Shown one piece after another: positions 1-7,944 of a stretch of 13,565 nt of DNA. The stretch is from assembly GCA_023418255.1 (NCBI GenBank), contig JAEZZZ010000132.1:1-13565 (forward strand). Direction: 5' to 3'. A program made the translations under genes and the position numbers. Numbering within the stretch: position 1 is the stretch's first letter; each line of letters starts with the position of its first letter. This DNA comes from Bacteroidota bacterium (GTDB lineage Bacteria; Bacteroidota; Bacteroidia; Bacteroidales; Dysgonomonadaceae). The notes below the pieces were generated by a model that was not told where the DNA came from, made no database searches, and saw only the letters and a program-made list of their open reading frames with translations.

Positions 1-22
1 AGAAAAAGATCTATTTTTGCGA

Positions 23-382
23 ATGCTGACATTTTTTCTGCAAAAACTGGCGGAAAAGCTATCGGAAAAACCCATTGCCGAAATTACGGATTTGGAAATG
101 GAGGATTTTTACCTTACGGCATTAAAAAGCGAAAGAAACAATATCATACATTTAAACAAGGAAGCATTGGCAAATGAATGCCGGATTGAAAATAAGTTTT
201 CAATTGAAAAATGCAGAATAATGGCTGAATTATTCTACATAGAAGTCAATAGAATAACCGATGATGCACGTAGGAAGTATGCCGAAAAATCACTCTATCT
301 ATTTGAAAAATATTTGCAAGCATCGAAAACGTTTGATTTTGATGTGGCAAAGAAAGTTGATGAACTGAAATCATTGATTTAA
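23..382 (+). CDS. Hypothetical helical protein, possibly cut by window edge
   Basis: I do not recognise the family. From the ATG at 23 it encodes about 119 residues, rich in Glu, Lys, Leu and Ile, predicted to be mostly alpha-helical, with no signal peptide, membrane segment or metal-binding motif. The frame stays open to the first base of the window (a TTG lies two codons earlier), so the real start may be at ATG 23, at TTG 17 or outside the window. The amphipathic character continues into the upstream codons, which leaves a partial gene possible. Its stop codon overlaps the ATG of the next small gene (TAATG), suggesting translational coupling. It is more AT-rich than rnr. That it is a real gene is inferred from length, codon flow and coupling, not homology. 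Confidence 0.6.
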   Translation: MLTFFLQKLAEKLSEKPIAEITDLEMEDFYLTALKSERNNIIHLNKEALANECRIENKFSIEKCRIMAELFYIEVNRITDDARRKYAEKSLYLFEKYLQASKTFDFDVAKKVDELKSLI

Positions 383-546
383 TGCGAATATCCGGTCAAA
401 TATGCCTTATCCTCGCTTTAAAATGGACATTGCTCAAACGATTTGTCCGTCAAACGCCATTCTTTTATTCGGCAGTGATTATGGCAATGGGTGGATTTAT
501 TGCATACACTCTAACAAAAATAGGGGAATTTGGTAATATAATATAG
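382..546 (+). CDS. Small single-span membrane protein, overlapping the upstream gene
   Basis: This is a 54-codon ORF whose ATG shares a base with the stop of the preceding gene (TAATG), the classic arrangement for coupled translation. The N-terminal half is basic (Lys14, Lys19, Arg20, Arg23). It is followed by a hydrophobic stretch at about residues 27-46, with the small-residue run AMGGFIAY, then a short polar tail. It probably forms one membrane helix with the basic part in the cytoplasm. No family is recognised. The upstream partner could be its soluble companion; that is inference from overlap only. Confidence 0.5.
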   Translation: MRISGQICLILALKWTLLKRFVRQTPFFYSAVIMAMGGFIAYTLTKIGEFGNII

Positions 547-575
547 ATTTATTTTTTTGTAAAAAAATAATCATT

Positions 576-752
576 ATGAAATGTCCAAAATGTAAATCAG
601 AGAATAAAGTTAAAAACGGAATCATCAAGCAAGTACAAGGTTATAAATGCAAAGATTGTGGTTGCAACTATGCAATTGATTCTCAGAGACAGGAAAAAAA
701 GAGAAATAAAATGCAATTAAAACTTTTTTATTCGTCTGTGTGGTTTTCATAG
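576..752 (+). pseudogene. IS1-family transposase remnant (InsA-like zinc ribbon)
   Basis: The ORF encodes 58 residues and begins with a zinc ribbon: CPKC at residues 3-6, then CKDCGCNY at 25-32, giving Cys3, Cys6, Cys25 and Cys28. This is the N-terminal DNA-binding ribbon of IS1-type transposases (InsA and single-ORF relatives). Residues 40-57 still loosely resemble the start of the helical segment that follows in the family, then a TAG ends the frame. The catalytic DDE part is absent, and rnr begins 70 bases later. It is therefore a 5' stub left after deletion. A free-standing small zinc-ribbon protein is the alternative, but less likely. Confidence 0.65.
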
Positions 753-770
753 AATAATCATGTAAATTTG
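739..770 (+). promoter_or_regulatory. Probable rnr promoter (Bacteroidota type)
   Basis: A perfect -7 element TAAATTTG (763-770) matches TAnnTTTG. A weak -33 match, TGTG (739-742), lies 20 bases upstream. Transcription would start near 777, giving a leader of about 45 bases to the rnr ATG. The -33 part overlaps the end of the IS1 stub. Confidence 0.5.
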
Positions 771-821
771 CAAATAAGAGACAAAACATGATTTCAAAAA
801 AAAATACCAAATAGAACAAAT

Positions 822-2960
822 ATGGCAAAAAAAACGACATCGTCGCAAGGAAAATTAAAGAAAAAAGAGCTACAAGCACATGTCCTTTCCTTTTTTAATG
901 AAAATAGAGAAAAACAATATAACTATAAACAAATTGCCGCGGCATTAAATATCTGTGGAGAGCAGGGACGCTCACTTTTAATAAAAGTATTGGATAAAAT
1001 GAGCGATCAAGACATCTTGCTTCAAACGTCGCGTGGAAAATACCGTGCCAACAATCGTGGGCTGATTCTTGACGGACGTTTTGAACGGAGAAGCAGCGGC
1101 AAAAACTTCTTCGTGCCCGACGATGAGGGTAACAACATCTACATTGCCGAACGAAATTCAAAACATGCGATGAATGGCGATCGCGTTCGAGTACAGCTTT
1201 TGGCGAAACGCAAGCGTGCCGAAACCGAGGGCGTGGTCATATCTATTCTTGAGCGTTCGCAAAGCCGCTATGTCGGTGTTTTGGAAGTGCAAAAGCATTT
1301 CGCCTTTTTGGTGATGGACAGTAAGATTTTGGCAAACGACATTTTTATTCCCGTAGAATATTTAAAAGGAGCTAAGAATGGCGATAAAGTGGTTGCCGAG
1401 ATTGTCGAATGGCCCGAAAAAGCGAACAACCCCATCGGTAAGGTGGTGGATATTCTCGGTAAACCCGGAGATAACGATACGGAAATGCATGCCATACTGG
1501 CTCAATATGATTTGCCATATGCCTATCCCGAGGAGGCGGAGAAATACGCGGCTAAAATCCCCGAAAAGATTGACAACACAGAAATTGCGCGACGTGAAGA
1601 TTTTCGCGATGTGTTTACTATCACCATTGACCCCACAGAGGCAAAAGATTTTGACGATGCCTTGTCGCTCAAACGCCTCCCCGGCAACAAATGGGAGGTG
1701 GGAGTGCATATTGCCGATGTGACATATTATGTAAAACCCGGCGATGTGGTGGACATGGAAGCGGAAAAGCGTGCCACATCTATCTATCTGGTGGACAGAA
1801 CCATTCCGATGCTTCCCGAGAAGTTGAGCAATCATTTATGTTCGCTTCGTCCCGATGAGGATAAGTTGTGCTTTTCGGTAATCTTTACGCTTTCGAACAA
1901 GGCGGAGATTTTGGATTCGCGCATTGCACGCACCGTTATAAAATCGAATAGTCGATTGACCTACGACGACGCGCAGGCTGTGATAGAAACAGGAAAAGGT
2001 GATTTTTCGGCAGAAATCCTTGCGCTGCATCACCTCGCTTCGCAGTTGCGTGAGCACCGATTCGCCAATGGAGCCATCAATTTTGAGCGTTACGAAGTGA
2101 AATTCAACCTTGATGAAAAAGGCAAACCATTAGGCGTCTATTTCAAAGAGTCGAAAGAGGCGAACCATCTTATTGAAGAGTTTATGTTGCTAGCCAACAG
2201 AACCGTTGCTGAAACCATTGGCAACGTTGCAAAGGGTAAGAATCCCAAAACATTTGTATATCGAATTCATGATATCCCCGATCCGGATAAACTGGAAACG
2301 CTCAACACGTTTATCATGCGTTTCGGACATAAAATAAAAACGACCGGCACCAAAGTTGAGGTAGCAAAAAGTATCAACTCGTTGTTGGACAGCATACAAG
2401 GACGTCCTGAAGAGAATTTGGTAGAAACCATTGCCATACGCACCATGTCGAAAGCCATCTATTCTACCAAAAACGTGGGACACTACGGGTTGGCGTTCGA
2501 CTATTACACGCATTTCACGTCGCCCATTCGTCGTTATCCCGATATGATGGTGCATCGTTTGTTGGAACTTTATATGACTGATGGACGTTCCGTAAATCAG
2601 GGAGAACTGGAAGAAGAGTGCAAGCATTGTTCTGAAATGGAACAGGTGGCAGCCAATGCCGAGCGCGATTCCATAAAGTATAAACAGGTAGAATTTATGT
2701 CCGATAAAATCGGCAAAGTATATGATGGCGTTGTTTCCGGTATTACGGAATGGGGTATTTATGTGGAAATCAACGAAAACAAGTGCGAGGGGATGATTCC
2801 CATTCGTGAGTTGGACGATGATTTTTATGAATTAGACGAAAAGAACTATCGTCTTGTGGGACGCCGCAAACACCGTGAATATCGATTGGGGCAAGCATTA
2901 ACCATACAGGTGGCGCGCGTGAACCTTGAACGCAAACAACTGGATTATACACTTGTGTAA
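822..2960 (+). CDS. rnr: Ribonuclease R (3'-5' exoribonuclease)
   Basis: RNase R degrades structured RNA processively from the 3' end in the cytoplasm, acting in mRNA decay and RNA quality control. The 712 residues show the expected order: an N-terminal winged-helix segment (about 25-75), cold-shock OB domains (about 80-215), the RNB catalytic domain (about 255-590) and a C-terminal S1 domain (about 631-712). The catalytic acidic cluster is intact in TIDPTEAKDFDDALS, with Asp270, Asp276, Asp278 and Asp279. The conserved THFTSPIRRYPD segment follows later in RNB. It lacks the long basic tail of the 813-residue E. coli enzyme. The start at ATG 822 is preceded by an A-rich leader without a Shine-Dalgarno. 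It appears monocistronic, with a stub upstream and a pseudogene downstream. Confidence 0.97.
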   Translation: MAKKTTSSQGKLKKKELQAHVLSFFNENREKQYNYKQIAAALNICGEQGRSLLIKVLDKMSDQDILLQTSRGKYRANNRGLILDGRFERRSSGKNFFVPDDEGNNIYIAERNSKHAMNGDRVRVQLLAKRKRAETEGVVISILERSQSRYVGVLEVQKHFAFLVMDSKILANDIFIPVEYLKGAKNGDKVVAEIVEWPEKANNPIGKVVDILGKPGDNDTEMHAILAQYDLPYAYPEEAEKYAAKIPEKIDNTEIARREDFRDVFTITIDPTEAKDFDDALSLKRLPGNKWEVGVHIADVTYYVKPGDVVDMEAEKRATSIYLVDRTIPMLPEKLSNHLCSLRPDEDKLCFSVIFTLSNKAEILDSRIARTVIKSNSRLTYDDAQAVIETGKGDFSAEILALHHLASQLREHRFANGAINFERYEVKFNLDEKGKPLGVYFKESKEANHLIEEFMLLANRTVAETIGNVAKGKNPKTFVYRIHDIPDPDKLETLNTFIMRFGHKIKTTGTKVEVAKSINSLLDSIQGRPEENLVETIAIRTMSKAIYSTKNVGHYGLAFDYYTHFTSPIRRYPDMMVHRLLELYMTDGRSVNQGELEEECKHCSEMEQVAANAERDSIKYKQVEFMSDKIGKVYDGVVSGITEWGIYVEINENKCEGMIPIRELDDDFYELDEKNYRLVGRRKHREYRLGQALTIQVARVNLERKQLDYTLV

Positions 2961-2990
2961 CATGTTTGCCTTGAGGAAAAAACTCTAGGT

Positions 2991-3629
2991 ATGTGTACTA
3001 TGTTATTTTCGTGTTGCAAAACAGTGCGCTTTGCGCACAAATGCAGACATGGATTTGCTGCATAGCATCAACAGCAACTATGTGAGTGACGATTTTAATC
3101 GCTCTCCATGCGGTTTTTGTCCAACAGTCAATTTTTATAGAAACGGAACTATCGGGAGATTAGGCGTGCATGCGTTGGCGCACGACGATGAAAAAAAAGA
3201 AACAACGCGTATTATATACCGGAGAATCGTTTGTCACCAACGTTTGATAACGTATGCAATCAACTACGGTGTCAATCGCCAACGACCTTATGAAGCCTAT
3301 CCCGAGAAAATCATTTTGCGGAGCAAAAAAGAGACGTATCTGTCATTTGTTTCGAGACGCACTTCGGCACCATTCAACTTCGCCAGTTCGCTTGCACTTG
3401 CATTTCCCAAGAGGTGTGTTGCCGTGCCGGCATATACATGGGCACTTCCGTGGCCTATTCGAGCATGTGTTTAGGCCTACATTATTCTTCAGATATTTTG
3501 GGAGGATTTGTTGTAGGCGTTGCATACGCCTACCTTACACACTATGACGACACATGGTGGCGGCAACGACGAGAGGCGAATAAACCCGCGTCTGCAGCAA
3601 CGTTGGTTTATGCAGGATTTGTGGAGTGA
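2991..3629 (+). pseudogene. Broken PAP2-family phosphatase
   Basis: This is a decayed member of the PAP2 (type 2 phosphatidic acid phosphatase) superfamily, normally a secreted or membrane lipid phosphatase. One frame (from about 3031 to 3474) carries DLLHSINSNY near the mature N terminus, NYGVNRQRPYEAYPEK (motif 1) and SFVSRRTSAPFNFASSLALAF (motif 2). The C-terminal part, SSMCLGLHYSSDILGGF (motif 3), continues in another frame to the stop at 3629, so a frameshift lies near 3440. Key residues are also gone: the motif 1 Lys is Asn, SGH in motif 2 is SRR, and the Arg of motif 3 is Ser. The signal-peptide region (2991-3040) is scattered over frames. The last 22 bases overlap the convergent glycosyltransferase gene. 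Confidence 0.8.
3024..3038. other. Perfect 6-bp hairpin after rnr
   Basis: GTGCGC and GCGCAC are separated by TTT. No U-tract follows on the plus strand, so it is not a standard intrinsic terminator. It lies 64 bases after the rnr stop, in the decayed leader of the PAP2 pseudogene. It may still protect the rnr 3' end; that is inference. Confidence 0.35.
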
Positions 3630-4549
3630 ACATTGCTTAATGGAATATTTCCCTTACGCGTATTTTTGCGTGCTTCACCAATTGCATGGCATTTACTCAA
3701 AATCTTATAAATTATATATAAATACTCTTTGCTATCAGACAATCGTCCTAAAAACAAGGATTTCAGGCACTTTTTTGTCGCAGCAAAAACACTATAGATT
3801 ACCGCTTGAGAAGACGAATAATTTGGATTGACAGCTTCTGTAAGCAAGTATACAAATTCCGAATAAAAATATTTTTCGCGACTGACTTTTCTATGAGCGC
3901 GATCGTGATATCCAAACGCGGATTTAACCACTCCGATTTTATACTGATGCTTACGTAATCGTTGGCAGAAATTCACATCTTCACCGTAATGGCTGAAAAT
4001 AGGTAAAAATCCACCAACAGATTGCACTACCAAAACTGGCATTAGCCACATTGCGGCATTAATAAAGGGATATTCGATTAATTCCGAATTATATTTTTCA
4101 AAATATTCTATATCATTCGTACGAGTATACGTCGAAAAACCAGAATCAAGCGATTTTCCCGAAGCATTTAAGTGGATTGGCGAAAGGACTCCAAAAGTCG
4201 AATTGTTTTTTGATGCAATAACCAGTTTTTCTAACGTATCGGGTTGTAACCACGCATCTTGATTAAGCAGAAAAACATAATCATATTCATATTTGATGGC
4301 ATACTCCATTCCTTGATTATTGGCTTTGCCAAAACCAAGATTTTCTTTATTTTCAATTAAAACAACTTCCGGATATCTTTCGCGAAGGATTTGACATGTC
4401 AGGTCTTGTGAATTATTGTCGATTACTAAAATTGTTATTGGAATTGTTGAATGTTGTAGCGAATCGATACATTTCTCCAACCACGGCACAAAATTATACG
4501 ACACAATTACGACACATATTTTCATTTGATTATCAACCGGCTCGTTCAT
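3608..4549 (-). CDS. Family 2 glycosyltransferase (WbbL-like, GT-A fold)
   Basis: It probably transfers a sugar from a nucleotide-sugar donor to a growing surface polysaccharide on the cytoplasmic face of the inner membrane. The 313 residues begin with the GT2 opening VVIVSYN (13-19) and VIDNNS (42-47). The metal-binding motif is LLNQDAW (94-100), with Asp98. GED (189-191) near the catalytic-base position is followed by VNFCQRL. No membrane span is present. The preferred start is ATG 4549; Met9 (MKICVVIVSYN) is an equally good start by family comparison. It lies 26 bases after the flippase stop, on the same strand, and should be cotranscribed with it. Its 3' end overlaps the convergent PAP2 pseudogene by 22 bases. 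Donor and acceptor cannot be told from sequence. Confidence 0.9.
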   Translation of the reverse strand: MNEPVDNQMKICVVIVSYNFVPWLEKCIDSLQHSTIPITILVIDNNSQDLTCQILRERYPEVVLIENKENLGFGKANNQGMEYAIKYEYDYVFLLNQDAWLQPDTLEKLVIASKNNSTFGVLSPIHLNASGKSLDSGFSTYTRTNDIEYFEKYNSELIEYPFINAAMWLMPVLVVQSVGGFLPIFSHYGEDVNFCQRLRKHQYKIGVVKSAFGYHDRAHRKVSREKYFYSEFVYLLTEAVNPNYSSSQAVIYSVFAATKKCLKSLFLGRLSDSKEYLYIIYKILSKCHAIGEARKNTRKGNIPLSNVHSTNPA

Positions 4550-4575
4550 TTTTTATAAAACTTCAATAATAACAT

Positions 4576-6030
4576 TTATTTACTCTCTTTCCGTGCCGAA
4601 AACCACAATTTAATCTCTTGTGTCATCTCTAGCTTCAACAAACTGCATAATAGCCAATAACTGCCGAAAATAACTGCACCGCACACGAGTAGGAATAAAA
4701 GATTGTGCGCGATACCTTTCGATATAAAATAACCTAACAAACCACTTACGAGTGCTATCGACAAATAAGGCAGAGCATCTTTCAAGAAATCGAACAATGT
4801 ATATCGAATAAGTTTGTGCGACAGTGCCAATGAAATAACAAGCGTAACAAACATATAAAGAACCCAGCTTGCCACCAATCCCATAATGCCATATTTGAAA
4901 AGGAGAACAATGAGTGCGACAAGAATCGTTCGTTTCGCGATTTCCACGCCCAGAAAGAAATCAGCGCGTTCGCGCGCGATAAACAACTCATTTAATATGA
5001 AGATGAAAGGCGACAGCATGCCGGCAATGGTGAGGCCTTTAAAATAGGGAATGGCGGGGTTCCATTTGTTGCCAAACAGAATTTGAAAAGCCGGTTCAGC
5101 GGCAAGAATCATATACAAGCCAATAGGGAAAGCTAAAAATGCCACCGATTGCATAATCTTGCGAACGACACGTTTCAATCGTTCCAGTTCCTGATTTATT
5201 TCCGATAAAATCAACATCGATACCGAACGAAAAGCATTGGAAATCATTCCAAAAGGAATGTCTTGATATTTGTTCGCTTGCGAGTAGTAACCCACCTGAT
5301 TCATCGAATTGGGATAGAAGTAGGCAATAATTGCAGGGTAGATGTTGTTGAATATTGCTGTTATCAAACCACTGGCAAGAAGTTTGTTGCTAAATATAAA
5401 AAAAGAGCGCAAGGCATGCAGGCTAAACTGTGCAACCGGCTTCCACCCTGTTTTAATCCACATAAACAGCGTACGCAAAAAAGAATAGATAAGATGTTGT
5501 GTAACCAAACACCAGACGCCCATGCCTTTTATTCCCATGACAATCGCGACCGTGGCAGCAATCAGCAACGATGGAATGTTTGCTTTGGTTATGGTTCTGA
5601 AATCGCCACGTTTCACCAACAGCGTTTGTTGAATGATGCCAAAAGAATAGAATACGAACGAAAGGAAAAGTATCCTTGAAACAGCCGTTAGGCGCGGTTC
5701 ATTGAACACTTTGGCGATAAACGGTGCAATTAAAAAAAGCGCGATATAGAAAATCAAACTGATGCCTACATTAAAATAAAAGACCGAACTGTATGCCCTT
5801 TCTGAAACATCCTTCTTGTTTAGTAGGGCGCGCCCAAATCCGCTGTCGGCAATCACTTTGGAGAATACCGTAAAAATCATCAAGGTACCCATTAAGCCAT
5901 ATTCTGTTGGCTCAACGATGCGCAACAAAATAATGCCGCTGACCAAATAAATCAATTGTTCGCCAAATTTATCGAGAAAGCTCCAAAAAAGCGAGACGAT
6001 TGTTTTTCTTTTTAACACGGAATCTCCCAT
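4576..6030 (-). CDS. Polysaccharide flippase, WzxC-like (MOP superfamily)
   Basis: This integral membrane protein of 484 residues probably moves lipid-linked oligosaccharide across the inner membrane for O-antigen, capsule or exopolysaccharide assembly. The start KRKTIVSLFWSFLDKFGEQ is characteristic of the WzxC/polysaccharide-synthesis branch. It is followed by repeated hydrophobic segments along the whole length, consistent with 12-14 helices. Conserved-looking elements include EPTEYGLMGT (about 40-49) and an FGNKW loop in the second half. The chosen start is ATG 6030; a GTG four codons later would begin closer to typical family starts. It is the first gene of a two-gene operon with the glycosyltransferase. 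No perfect -7 element is visible upstream, so its promoter is unassigned. No other polysaccharide genes are in the window. Confidence 0.93.
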   Translation of the reverse strand: MGDSVLKRKTIVSLFWSFLDKFGEQLIYLVSGIILLRIVEPTEYGLMGTLMIFTVFSKVIADSGFGRALLNKKDVSERAYSSVFYFNVGISLIFYIALFLIAPFIAKVFNEPRLTAVSRILFLSFVFYSFGIIQQTLLVKRGDFRTITKANIPSLLIAATVAIVMGIKGMGVWCLVTQHLIYSFLRTLFMWIKTGWKPVAQFSLHALRSFFIFSNKLLASGLITAIFNNIYPAIIAYFYPNSMNQVGYYSQANKYQDIPFGMISNAFRSVSMLILSEINQELERLKRVVRKIMQSVAFLAFPIGLYMILAAEPAFQILFGNKWNPAIPYFKGLTIAGMLSPFIFILNELFIARERADFFLGVEIAKRTILVALIVLLFKYGIMGLVASWVLYMFVTLVISLALSHKLIRYTLFDFLKDALPYLSIALVSGLLGYFISKGIAHNLLFLLVCGAVIFGSYWLLCSLLKLEMTQEIKLWFSARKESK

Positions 6031-6176
6031 GCATCATTTTCTTTGTCAGTGCAAACTTCCATAAAAAAGTTTGAATTTTATAGACCGATCGATAAAAATA
6101 AAGGTCGTAATTGTTATACTTATAATTAATTAAGGTGCTCTATCGCACAAGTGTTTAATCATTAAAAATTATAATT

Positions 6177-6310
6177 ATGATAACAGTCCGCGGCCTTGAT
6201 GTTCACAAAGATAGCATATTTATGTGTATTTTGGATAGACAAGGCAAAAAAATAGAATAAAATTTGGTGTAAGCATACACGAAATAAAGAGCATGTGGTT
6301 AGTCATGTGA
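6177..6310 (+). pseudogene. IS110-family transposase remnant
   Basis: The first 27 codons contain RGLDVHKDSIFMCILD, the start of the DEDD (RuvC-like) domain of IS110 transposases, including the first catalytic Asp of GLDVHKD. A TAA at 6258-6260 ends the frame. The homologous sequence continues in a different frame from 6260 as KFGVSIHEIKSMW, which matches the position where the family reads KFG followed by a helix. It runs into a TGA at 6308-6310. The rest of the transposase, including the C-terminal serine domain, is not detectable. It is thus a frameshifted 5' fragment. The 120 bases before it may be the element's non-coding left end. Confidence 0.75.
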
Positions 6311-6636
6311 TTACATTTTGTCCGTGATTCAAAAACAGCTTAAAAGAAGTTGGTCTCGCTCTCAAATTTGGTGAGTTTCTGCAGGATACATTTGTTTAAT
6401 TACCTGCATTTGATGTGTTTTTTGGAAAACCCGAAGAAAGATTAGCTCCGTAACCAGCAAAAATTGGAACAGCAAAACTTATTCGACTTACAGAACTTGC
6501 TTTTTTACATGTCAATGGGAGTTCGTCTATATTCTGTATGTCAGATATATATAGGCAATTTACTTCGCTGCTCTGTTTTTATCAGGCAACAATGATAAAA
6601 ATAGATGAGTTCCCTTTTTTTTACATGCAATTCACG
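6311..6636. other. Gene-free stretch beside the IS110 remnant
   Basis: I can support no gene here. Two short open frames exist: the minus strand is open over 6303-6578 with a single internal stop at 6396-6398, and a plus-strand frame is open from about 6459 to 6590. Neither resembles a family I know. The stretch may be decayed coding sequence or unidentified IS110 sequence. No clear terminator for the minus-strand lipoprotein gene ending at 6637 was found. Confidence 0.4.
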
Positions 6637-7863
6637 TTATTTCCTCAACTTGGCATAGAGTATATAATTGTTATCGTTCTCATCGATTCCATCAAGGATT
6701 TCTTGCAATCGCTCGCGTTCTTTTTCGTTCAGCGCATTATTTTGTTTTAGTTGCGCTTCAAGCTTTGCCTTCAATTCGCCGGGTTCAACATTCTCCACAA
6801 AATATCCGTTGTAGAAAGTTGGCCACGCCATTGGCATATCACCTAAATAGTCGTTATACACTTTATAAAACGCGCCTTTCAGAGATTTTTTATCCACAAT
6901 GAATTTGGCAGGATATTCTGTGGTGGAAAGGTTGTCGGTCAACTTTTTCTCGATGGTTAAGTTGCCGATAAAATGATTTGGCAGTTCGCTGTACCAATGT
7001 ATTTTGCGTGGTCGGTCTTTGAAGTCGAGAGTAAAACGCGGTTCCAACTTATTCTTATCTATATTGTAATGATAGACGCTGTCGGGCTTGTTGCCATAAA
7101 ACACAAAAAGGGAGCAATCGAACGCGTTTGTGTTTTTATCACACTGGACCTCATTGCTAAAATCGGGCGACACCGCCAAATGTCCCGAAGGAATGCTGTC
7201 TATCATATTTCCCGCGAAATCCTGTGTCCATGCCACCACCGGAACCGGATTGAAGGGTAACATAAAAACGGAAATGGTGGATTTTGCCGCATTAACAAAT
7301 ATTTTTCCTTTCGGAACGGGATATTGTAATGGTATTGGTTCCAAGGGATTCCCTTGTAAATCGAAGCGCAACACCTTTTGAGCTTGCCACGGCAAAATAA
7401 ATATTTGTCCGCTTTTTTCGTCTAAATATTCGTCGTACACATTCAGGTACTCATTCGGTCCTTGTCCATAAGAACCAATGGTTGAGAGGAATTTCCCGTT
7501 TTTATCAAATAGCTTGAATGGAGTGTTGCGTCTGTTACGCGTCAGAATGTAGTTGTCTGATACAAGCGTTGTTGTAACTCCCACGAGTGCCTCATCGCGA
7601 TTGTCCAATTTTACAATTTGCAGTTCGTGCGCAAAAAGACTCAGCGGTAGTGTCACCGTGTCGTTTAGCTTTGTGATATCACACGAAATGAGTTCGCCGC
7701 TTCCGCTTTTCTCTTTGGTTGCCACCACATTCATCTCGTTCAGCGCATTATTGGAGGCATCAACACTTTTGCTCCATCTGTTTTGTTCGTTTTTGTTGCT
7801 ACACGAAGATAAAAATATTCCGGACAAAAGTAACACGATTATAAGTCCCTGTTTTTGATTCAT
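6637..7863 (-). CDS. 6-bladed beta-propeller lipoprotein
   Basis: This is a predicted surface or periplasmic lipoprotein of 408 residues. Residues 1-21 form a type II signal peptide with lipobox LSSC and lipidated Cys21. The mature part is beta-rich with repeated blade-like units such as FKLFDKNGKFLSTIGSYGQG (about 117-136), followed by VLRFDLQGNPLEPI. The SYGQGPNEY element is typical of the 6-bladed propeller lipoproteins common in Bacteroidales. The C terminus has a charged helical segment and ends in a DNNYILYAKLRK-like strand, also typical. The ligand is unknown; such propellers usually bind other proteins or carbohydrate rather than act as enzymes, and no catalytic residues are evident. 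It has its own promoter-like sequence and lies 178 bases downstream of the TPR/HTH regulator gene on the same strand. Confidence 0.85.
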   Translation of the reverse strand: MNQKQGLIIVLLLSGIFLSSCSNKNEQNRWSKSVDASNNALNEMNVVATKEKSGSGELISCDITKLNDTVTLPLSLFAHELQIVKLDNRDEALVGVTTTLVSDNYILTRNRRNTPFKLFDKNGKFLSTIGSYGQGPNEYLNVYDEYLDEKSGQIFILPWQAQKVLRFDLQGNPLEPIPLQYPVPKGKIFVNAAKSTISVFMLPFNPVPVVAWTQDFAGNMIDSIPSGHLAVSPDFSNEVQCDKNTNAFDCSLFVFYGNKPDSVYHYNIDKNKLEPRFTLDFKDRPRKIHWYSELPNHFIGNLTIEKKLTDNLSTTEYPAKFIVDKKSLKGAFYKVYNDYLGDMPMAWPTFYNGYFVENVEPGELKAKLEAQLKQNNALNEKERERLQEILDGIDENDNNYILYAKLRK

Positions 7864-7907
7864 TATTGTGTCGTTTTAAAGATTAATGAAAATTTGTTTT
7901 ATAGAGG

Positions 7908-7939
7908 CAAAAATAGGATGAAATCTCTAAGTATTGAAA
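7908..7939 (-). promoter_or_regulatory. Probable promoter of the propeller lipoprotein
   Basis: On the minus strand a perfect -7 element TATTTTTG (7915-7908) is preceded, 20 bases upstream, by TTTC (7939-7936), one base off TTTG. Transcription would start near 7902, leaving a leader of about 40 bases to the ATG at 7863. Confidence 0.5.
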
Positions 7940-7944
7940 TTTAC

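Noticed and set aside
625..879. 84-codon minus-strand frame rich in Phe and Leu
   Set aside because: It runs antisense through the IS1 stub, the rnr promoter and the Lys-rich rnr start, which explains its composition.
1362..1835. 157-codon minus-strand open frame inside rnr
   Set aside because: It lies fully antisense to the conserved catalytic region of RNase R and its translation has no recognisable family; it is a coding shadow.
2961..2990. Imperfect stem CCTTGAG/CTCTAGG just after rnr as terminator
   Set aside because: The stem has a central mismatch and no T-run follows, so it does not meet the pattern of an intrinsic terminator.
5263..5679. 138-codon plus-strand open frame opposite the flippase
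   Set aside because: Its translation is Cys/His/Arg-rich without a recognisable fold, and it is antisense to a well-supported membrane protein.
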